From contig CAZVCJ010000170.1 of NCBI GenBank assembly GCA_964625745.1, positions 1 through 8,621 of the forward strand: DNA of 8,621 nt, written 5' to 3'. Position 1 is the first letter of the stretch, and the number at the start of each line of letters is the position of its first letter. Positions 5,401-8,621 of the stretch are shown one piece after another. This DNA is from CAZVCJ01 sp964625745. GTDB taxonomy: Bacteria; Chloroflexota; Anaerolineae; VGOG01. The position numbers and the translations under genes are program-made. Under the pieces are notes generated by a model. That model saw only the letters and a list, made by a program, of their open reading frames with translations, made no database searches and had not been told where the DNA came from.

Positions 5401-6419
5401 AGGAATCCGATACAGACCACCCCGCTCGCTATCCCCACAAAGAATCCAATGGCGGATAGAAGCGTCCTGTCGGGAGCACCGCCAAGGAAGCCGATTTTGC
5501 CCAGGAGGGCACCACCTGCCATGCCTACTAGAAATCCGATCAGGTCGCCGAGGATCACTGTAGCGATGGCCTTGCCTCCATCGCTGAGCTTGGTCGAGGT
5601 CTGATCCTCTGCCCGCCGGCGCAATCGAGTCAGTACCAGGAGCACAAAGCTGAAGAGCCCCGCCAGCAACCCCAGCATAGGACCGCGGCTCCGGCTGAAC
5701 AAGATGCAGATCAACTGAGCAGCCAGAATGAAAACGTAGCAGGTCGCTAGAATCACATCGGAGATAACGCCTTCGCGAGCCCTTCCGCCTTCATCGGCCA
5801 AAATGGCGGAGAAGGACTCAACAACGCGAGCCAGGGTGAGGGGAACGACCATGATCAGATAGGCGCCCACGAAGATGGCGTTGCCCATGTTGGAGGCTAC
5901 ACTGCTCGTGACAGAGGATGCCCAGGGCAAAGGATCTCGGCCATAATGCTGCAGGATTCCATACAGGGAGACGGGCAAGCTGGCCAGGATGGCAGTGGTA
6001 ACCAACCGTTCGATCTGCTCGCGAGTGCGCAGGCCCTGCAAGGCCAGAAAGAAGACCACAATGTACGAGAAGGTGCTGTAGGTACCCTGCAAGCGTTGGT
6101 AAGAGCCCCAGAGGCTAGCGCGGGGGGTCACAGAGGCAAGGGTAGCCAGTATGTACACCGTCACCAGGAACAGCGTGGGGAGAACTAATGGAGTTTGGAG
6201 TTTGGAGTTTGGAGTTTGGAGTTGAATGCCGCTTCCAGCTTCCAGCACTTTTATAACCCAGGCGACGGCCATAACCAGGGCGATAGAGCGCAGTAGGGTA
6301 AGCTTATCGGGCTCGAAAGTGCGGTCGGAGAAGACGTTGAAGAAAAGGGGCGTCACGATGACGGCTGCCAACCAACCAGCTTCTATAAGCTTTTCACAGA
6401 AAACGCCTAGCTTTGTCAT
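2451..6419 (-). CDS. Giant O-antigen-ligase/polymerase-like membrane protein with C-terminal TPR domain
   Basis: A 1322-residue fusion. Residues 1 to about 885 are membrane-embedded (about 20 helices by eye), and about 888-1322 are TPRs. The Wzy/WaaL signature is seen as FSRSRGPMLG near 241-250, then a large loop with RPLIGYGPE around 432-440 and SHNETFDALVITGLAG at about 467-482, with the family's conserved His at 468. Such proteins transfer or polymerise undecaprenyl-linked glycans outside the membrane; ligase versus polymerase cannot be decided here. The ATG at 6417-6419 is preferred over a TTG at 6425 because GGAG lies 7 nt upstream of the ATG and only 1 nt from the TTG. The TPR part carries a 135-residue internal duplication. 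Repeat-derived peptides interrupt loops at about 65-77, 564-588, 638-717 and 1186-1193, making the protein unusually long. The frame stays open throughout, so it looks functional. Confidence 0.9.
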   Translation of the reverse strand: MTKLGVFCEKLIEAGWLAAVIVTPLFFNVFSDRTFEPDKLTLLRSIALVMAVAWVIKVLEAGSGIQLQTPNSKLQTPLVLPTLFLVTVYILATLASVTPRASLWGSYQRLQGTYSTFSYIVVFFLALQGLRTREQIERLVTTAILASLPVSLYGILQHYGRDPLPWASSVTSSVASNMGNAIFVGAYLIMVVPLTLARVVESFSAILADEGGRAREGVISDVILATCYVFILAAQLICILFSRSRGPMLGLLAGLFSFVLLVLTRLRRRAEDQTSTKLSDGGKAIATVILGDLIGFLVGMAGGALLGKIGFLGGAPDRTLLSAIGFFVGIASGVVCIGFLVILRKGWKWLWLSWIIQALVLVAFFIVFNLPGSPITSWRELPYIGRLGRVFETETGTGLVRVLIWEGVVEMMTPHEPIQYPSGQPDRLNLLRPLIGYGPESMFVAYNRFYPPDLAHSEDRKASPDRSHNETFDALVITGLAGFVAYILLFGSAFYYGYKWLGLIESSRQRNVFIGLFLGGGLAAALFLWLWKGAAFVGVGLPLGIALGLVVYLIVSAIVFYGRPNTQSPISNLQPPTSNLQLPTSNLQFLLIALVSALLAHLVEINLGIAIAATRTYFWVYAALMVATGYYLVRAPASPQATEAPLPLHPPQIGGERGGAKQTRRKRRKSRQSQDRGPSKSSSPEIQVRTSNLQPFGQDFGELSRAAQGRPLTSNLQVITYSLLVGLILATMGFNYLTPQFDIAAKGYSLVWLLALTWLLSGAIIVALISRQTQFRRGNWPLAPLLYALISLGCFLTFFVVRTRQIRSVITVASLDDLLKQASAVANGLVLYYVFVLLLLVAIAGALLYKRPLPPSFWRRRYGWLYPILVVGVVVLVFTTNINVIRADVVYKHAKSYLSAGQYDASIALYQQAVNLAPNEDYYYLFLGSALLEKAKQAPEGLATLPEDISAARALSLTPQQIASLGREDLLIIGQAVLVEARRLNPLNTDHSANLARLIRTWGQIVSDPAQRAEKLSQALEYYRQATNLSPQNAQLFNEWAQVYYILGDQEKALEKYQHSLSVDNEYHETYLLLGDLYLNMKELDKAADAYSRVLELNPGIVQAHSSLGYIYSQQGKPLEAVEENLKVLELVPNDYASHKNLVLLYQQLGRTDEAVAEAQIALGLAPEGDKASLEALLAQLRPGQPFGPAQDKPITSSDEELVQTYLAEGQTYLNEKDFERAEEVYAKALELNPDIIQAHSALGYIYALQGKFQEALEENLKVLELAPNDYATHKNLAMIYQQLGRIEEAMAEAETALELAPESDRPALEAFIAQLRDQTSP
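2517..3215 (-). repeat. Internal 405-bp duplication in the TPR region of the ligase-like gene
   Basis: Protein residues about 1069-1182 and 1204-1317 are homologous with a constant offset of 135 residues. Examples are AHSSLGYIYSQQGK against AHSALGYIYALQGK, EENLKVLELVPNDYASHKNL against EENLKVLELAPNDYATHKNL, and LEALLAQLR against LEAFIAQLR. The DNA copies have diverged visibly, so the duplication is not recent. The linker between them contains the 24-bp repeat at 2841-2864. Boundaries are approximate. Confidence 0.85.
2841..2864 (-). repeat. 24-bp interspersed repeat inside the TPR coding region
   Basis: The plus strand begins CTTGTCCTGAGC and ends GGCCGAAGGG. It has the same length and core as 2281-2304 in the intergenic element. 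It occupies exactly eight codons, read as PFGPAQDK, and sits in the linker between the two duplicated TPR blocks. Confidence 0.8.
4271..4353 (-). repeat. Heptamer array split by a 48-bp interspersed element, inside the ligase CDS
   Basis: Plus-strand heptamers GGAGGTT, AGAGGTT, AGAGG lie on one side (4271-4289), and GGAGATT, GGAGGTT on the other (4340-4353). Between them, 4290-4337 is a 48-bp element starting CCTGCCCTGAGC and ending GGCCGAAGGG, related to the 24-bp copies at 2281-2304 and 2841-2864. The 48 bp fall exactly on codon boundaries and encode PFGQDFGELSRAAQGR, flanked on both sides by the heptamer-coded peptide TSNLQ. Confidence 0.85.
4441..4490. repeat. C-run/G-run palindromic repeat inside the ligase CDS
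   Basis: Seven C (4454-4460) and seven G (4466-4472) flank AATTT, with further imperfectly complementary C-rich and G-rich arms outside. On the coding strand it yields the peptide PLPLHPPQIGGERGGAK in a charged loop. The sequence has the look of an intergenic interspersed palindrome. Confidence 0.75.
4654..4730 (-). repeat. Eleven-unit heptanucleotide array inside the ligase CDS
   Basis: On the coding strand 77 bp divide into eleven consecutive 7-mers, CCCAATA, CCCAATC, then nine variants of TCCAAYY (for example TCCAATC, TCCAACC, TCCAACT). Because 3 x 7 nt equals 7 codons, the array encodes a 7-residue repeat: QSPISNL, QPPTSNL, QLPTSNL. It lies in a loop between membrane helices. Confidence 0.92.
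6190..6244 (-). repeat. Heptanucleotide array near the N-terminus of the ligase CDS
   Basis: Plus strand 6190-6224 is GGAGTTT four times followed by GGAGTTG; after a 6-bp break, GCTTCCA occurs twice (6231-6244). The coding strand reads IQLQTPNSKLQTP and, before it, LEAGS, in the loop between the second and third predicted membrane helices. Confidence 0.9.
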
Positions 6420-6420
6420 C

Positions 6421-6455
6421 TCCAATCTCCAATCTCTAATCTCTAATCTCTAATA
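6421..6455 (-). repeat. Heptamer array forming the epimerase stop and the ligase ribosome binding site
   Basis: Five 7-mers on the plus strand: TCCAATC twice and TCTAAT(C/A) three times. On the mRNA strand this reads ATTAGAG three times and ATTGGAG twice, then ATG. The TAG at 6443-6445 in the array ends the upstream SDR gene. GGAG at 6427-6430 lies 7 nt before the ligase ATG, a near-ideal Shine-Dalgarno position. It spans all 23 bp between the two genes plus a few codons of the SDR gene. Confidence 0.9.
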
Positions 6456-7417
6456 TGTTCATCCCGGAACCAATCAATGGTTCTTCTGAGACCCTCTTCC
6501 AAAGGCACCTCGGCTCTAAAACCCAGCACTCTTTCGGCCTTTCTCACACCCGGCACCCGGCGACGTGTCTCCTCAAAGTTAGTGTTGTAAGCCTCCGCAT
6601 AGGGTATGCGAACGATCTCCGAAGTCGAACCGACCAGTTTCTTGATCAACTGAGCCAGTTCCAAGATGGTAGTTTCCCGGTCATTGCCGATGTTGAAGCT
6701 TTGCCCCTCGGCTTCTCTCAGGGTTGCCGCCAAAATGGAGCCCTTGACGGTGTCATCAATGTAAGTGAAACAGCGGGTTTGCTGCCCGTCGCTGAACACC
6801 GTCAGAGGCTTGCCCGCCAGGGCCTGGTTGATGAATTTGGCCACGACGCTGCCATAACCTCTGGGATCGAGGCGAGGGCCATAGGAGTTGAAATAGCGGA
6901 CGATGCTGACCGGCAATCCATTGTCATGGTAGATGAAGGCCAGGTGCTCGTCAATGGCTTTGGCCAGAGCATAGGACCAACGGCCTACGGCTGTGGGGCC
7001 CAGGATGCTGTCGTCCTCTTCGGCCAGGGGAGCTTTCTCTGATTTGCCGTAGACCTCAGAGCTGGAAGCAATGACTACTTTCCGCCAGTATTTATATGCC
7101 AGTTCCAGTACAGTTTCGGCGCCTCGCACATTGGTCAAAATGCCCCGTAGAGGATTATCAATGACGTGCTTGACCCCCACCACAGCCGCCAGGTGATAGA
7201 TCAGGTCCACCCGACTTATGATCCGGTCCATCAAAGTCTCGTTGAGGATACTGTCGTTGACAAAGTGAAAGCGCTCGTTCCCCAGGTGATGGCGGATGTT
7301 ATCTATCTTCCCTGTGGAGAGGTTATCAACCACGTAGAGCTCGTGGCCCTGGGCCATCAGGGCGTCCGCCAGGTGCGAGCCGATGTAGCCTGCCCCGCCG
7401 GTGACGAGGATTCTCAT
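6443..7417 (-). CDS. Extended-SDR NAD-dependent nucleotide-sugar epimerase/decarboxylase
   Basis: A 324-residue enzyme, typical length for extended short-chain dehydrogenases acting on UDP- or GDP-sugars in the cytoplasm. The NAD-binding motif TGGAGYIGSH is at 6-15, with an acidic Asp31 at the end of strand 2 that suits NAD rather than NADP. LAA lies at 76-78, the catalytic Ser region SSSEVYG at 118-124, and the catalytic YxxxK pair is Tyr149/Lys153 in GRWSYALAKAIDEH. FNSYGPR at 176-182 and QQTRCFTYIDD at 212-222 are close to UDP-glucuronate decarboxylases and UDP-glucose 4-epimerases; which reaction it performs is not decided by these motifs. Its ATG overlaps the HEPN stop by 4 nt (ATGA), with GGAG 8 nt upstream, implying translational coupling. 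Its last residues (IRD) and stop lie in a heptamer array. It probably provides an activated sugar for the surface glycan. Confidence 0.92.
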   Translation of the reverse strand: MRILVTGGAGYIGSHLADALMAQGHELYVVDNLSTGKIDNIRHHLGNERFHFVNDSILNETLMDRIISRVDLIYHLAAVVGVKHVIDNPLRGILTNVRGAETVLELAYKYWRKVVIASSSEVYGKSEKAPLAEEDDSILGPTAVGRWSYALAKAIDEHLAFIYHDNGLPVSIVRYFNSYGPRLDPRGYGSVVAKFINQALAGKPLTVFSDGQQTRCFTYIDDTVKGSILAATLREAEGQSFNIGNDRETTILELAQLIKKLVGSTSEIVRIPYAEAYNTNFEETRRRVPGVRKAERVLGFRAEVPLEEGLRRTIDWFRDEHIRD

Positions 7418-7863
7418 TTTTCTGTCTCCTCTCTGCCAGCCTCAAGCTTCGGCTCCTCATCGAAATCGAGAAAACTAGACACCAACGCGATGATCTGTCT
7501 CAAGCCTTCGAGTGCCCTTCGAGCATCCTCTTTCGTGAACACCTCATGAGGTATGCCGCCGGGGAGGCTGTTGGGGTATCTGGTGGGAATATAATATTGA
7601 TCCAGGCTCTTGCAAAGGTCAAGAACTGATGCGAACTCGCTTTCGTAGGCTCGACACCTTTTAGCTAATAGATATGTGGAGTGGCCTATTACCGGCCTCT
7701 CGCCTTGGTGGTAAAGGAAAGATTTCAGTACTTTCTCAGCCGATTGTTGACAGAGGAAGCAAGCAACCTCATAGAATCCCTCTCTCTTGTTCACTTTAGC
7801 TGCTTCGTGGTCATGCTTACCCTGATCAAACCATCTCCTGGCTTCTCGTCTATTGTTGTTCAT
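7414..7863 (-). CDS. HEPN-domain protein (probable toxin partner of an MNT nucleotidyltransferase)
   Basis: A 149-residue, largely helical HEPN-family protein. The N-terminal WFDQGKHDHEAAKVN, then GFYEVACFLCQQSAEKVLKSFL (GFYEVACF at 29-36, QQSAEKVLK at 39-47), GHS at 60-62, and YYIPTRYPNSLPGG at 90-103 are hallmark HEPN blocks. Arg56 and His61 form an R-x4-H arrangement, the pattern seen at HEPN ribonuclease sites, but the exact RX4HXY of characterised toxins is not kept (HST follows). The ATG at 7861-7863 is chosen over an upstream start because it aligns with the family N-terminus; AAGGGA lies 9 nt upstream. It overlaps the nucleotidyltransferase end by 14 nt and the epimerase start by 4 nt. 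Known MNT/HEPN pairs act as toxin-antitoxin modules in which the MNT protein nucleotidylates HEPN; toxicity here is inferred. Confidence 0.88.
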   Translation of the reverse strand: MNNNRREARRWFDQGKHDHEAAKVNKREGFYEVACFLCQQSAEKVLKSFLYHQGERPVIGHSTYLLAKRCRAYESEFASVLDLCKSLDQYYIPTRYPNSLPGGIPHEVFTKEDARRALEGLRQIIALVSSFLDFDEEPKLEAGREETEK

Positions 7864-8179
7864 ATACAACGATCCCTTCCTCCAATACGGTTTGCACAAA
7901 GGAGTTTCCATTTCCCCGCATCCGCTCTAACTCTTCTGGGGTGTAAACTAAAGGTTCTATGGGGATTTCATAATCGCATATTGCCAAGATGTCACCAATT
8001 CTGTCAATGAAATTTCTCTCGGTCTCCTTGACTATTAACAGATCCACATCGCTCAAGGCATTATAATCTCCTCTGGAAAAAGACCCGAAAAGGATCACCC
8101 TTTGAGGTTTATATGCTTTTAGCGAATCAATTATTTTGGAGAGCTCTGCTTCGAACTCCTCCGACGATATTCTTTTCAT
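7850..8179 (-). CDS. Minimal nucleotidyltransferase (MNT), probable antitoxin partner of HEPN
   Basis: A 109-residue protein of the polymerase-beta-like minimal nucleotidyltransferase family. The core motif GSFSRG begins at Gly32, and GS-x10-D-x-D is exact, with Asp44 and Asp46 as metal ligands (SDVDLLIV at 43-50). A later acidic residue, Glu75 in IEPLVYTPEEL, may take the place of the usual third Asp. The ATG at 8177-8179 is 5 bp beyond the glycosyltransferase stop and has GAGG 8 nt upstream, so an open frame that continues upstream to 8362 is not the true start. GC falls sharply at this gene: about 44 percent over 7861-7980 against 67 percent over 8221-8340. That suggests the MNT/HEPN pair was acquired separately from the glycan genes around it. 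Confidence 0.9.
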   Translation of the reverse strand: MKRISSEEFEAELSKIIDSLKAYKPQRVILFGSFSRGDYNALSDVDLLIVKETERNFIDRIGDILAICDYEIPIEPLVYTPEELERMRGNGNSFVQTVLEEGIVVYEQQ

Positions 8180-8184
8180 ACACT

Positions 8185-8621
8185 CTACCTCAGCAACTCG
8201 GCGTAAAGCCCCTCGACGTTGGCGATCAGGGTCTGGGCGGCGAACCTGGGATAGACAGCTTCCCGACCGGCGCTCCCCATCTCCTTTGCCCTTTCCGGAT
8301 TCCTGAGCAGCTCGATGATGGCCTCGGCCAGCCCCTTCACGTCCCCTGCTTCCACTAAACATCCGGTCTCTCCATCAACGACCACGTCGGGTACGCCGCC
8401 CACCGCCGTGGCCACCACCGGCACTCCTGCGGCCAGGGCTTCGATGAGGGAAACAGGCGTTCCCTCGTTGATGGAGGTGAGGGCCACCACGTCCAGATCA
8501 GCGTAGAGGCAGGGTAGATCGCGCCGCCAGCCGGTGAAGAGGACCTTCCCATCCAGTCCCAAGTCGCGAGCATAAACCTCTAACTCTTCTCTCAACTCCC
8601 CATCACCCACCACCAGGAACC
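8185..8621 (-). CDS. GT4-like glycosyltransferase, C-terminal part
   Basis: The last 144 codons of a GT-B glycosyltransferase; the N-terminal acceptor domain lies outside the window. The visible part starts inside the donor-binding Rossmann domain with FLVVGDGELREELE, typical of family GT4 (group 1). Further motifs are VLFTGWRRDL at 26-35, the diagnostic E-x7-E as Glu52 and Glu60 in NEGTPVSLIEALAAG, PVVAT at 67-71, and GETGCLVEAGD at 83-93 (numbering from the first visible codon). The E-x7-E motif contacts the nucleotide-sugar donor in this retaining family. It likely adds a sugar to a lipid-linked or other surface glycan. The donor and acceptor are not predictable. Its 3' end provides the GAGG ribosome site of the next gene. 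Confidence 0.92.
   Translation of the reverse strand, partial: FLVVGDGELREELEVYARDLGLDGKVLFTGWRRDLPCLYADLDVVALTSINEGTPVSLIEALAAGVPVVATAVGGVPDVVVDGETGCLVEAGDVKGLAEAIIELLRNPERAKEMGSAGREAVYPRFAAQTLIANVEGLYAELLR

Noticed and set aside
6455..7042. 195-residue plus-strand open frame opposite the SDR gene
   Set aside because: It is the antisense shadow of a gene with all SDR motifs; no recognisable domain.
7864..7911. N-terminal extension of the HEPN protein by 16 residues
   Set aside because: The ATG at 7863 fits the usual HEPN start and has a suitable ribosome site; the extension overlaps the nucleotidyltransferase more deeply.
8180..8362. N-terminal extension of the nucleotidyltransferase by about 61 residues
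   Set aside because: It overlaps the glycosyltransferase frame, is arginine/glycine-rich without homology, and a well-placed GAGG supports the ATG at 8179.

Overview
All recognised genes lie on the minus strand and read from high to low coordinates, as one tightly packed run. In transcription order they are: the C-terminal end of a GT4-type glycosyltransferase (8185 to beyond 8621); a minimal nucleotidyltransferase (7850-8179); a HEPN-domain protein (7414-7863); an extended-SDR nucleotide-sugar epimerase/decarboxylase (6443-7417); a giant O-antigen-ligase-like membrane protein with C-terminal TPRs (2451-6419); a WecA/TagO-type GlcNAc-1-phosphate transferase (1122-2129); undecaprenyl diphosphate synthase UppS (326-1024); and the N-terminal part of a VTT/DedA-type membrane protein (1-321, cut by the window edge). 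Together they look like part of a cell-surface polysaccharide locus. UppS makes the C55 carrier, the WecA-like enzyme loads the first sugar phosphate, the glycosyltransferase and SDR enzyme extend the glycan and supply sugars, and the ligase-like protein polymerises or transfers the product. The HEPN/nucleotidyltransferase pair is unrelated to glycan synthesis. It has clearly lower GC and sits translationally coupled inside the operon.

The most striking aspect is repeats. At least four families of short repeat are present, and they are not confined to intergenic DNA. (1) Heptanucleotide arrays (TCCAATC-like and CTCATAA-like) occur inside the ligase gene, where they encode SNLQxPT peptides, and at gene junctions, where they supply stop codons and a Shine-Dalgarno sequence. 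(2) A 24-bp element (CTTGTCCTGAGC...CGAAGGG) or a 48-bp relative occurs twice inside the ligase CDS, exactly in frame and on codon boundaries, and once between genes. (3) A C7/G7 palindrome lies inside the same CDS. (4) A roughly 215-bp element with imperfect 19-bp terminal inverted repeats (2222-2436) and an array of four degenerate 15-mers (2131-2190) fill the only gene-free stretch longer than 300 bp.

The organism is probably an environmental bacterium, perhaps Chloroflexota. The reasons are the very large ligase-TPR fusion, the mixed GC content and the style of the interspersed repeats; this is inference, not shown by a marker gene. No RNA genes, CRISPR array, insertion sequence with a transposase, or convincing promoter was found.
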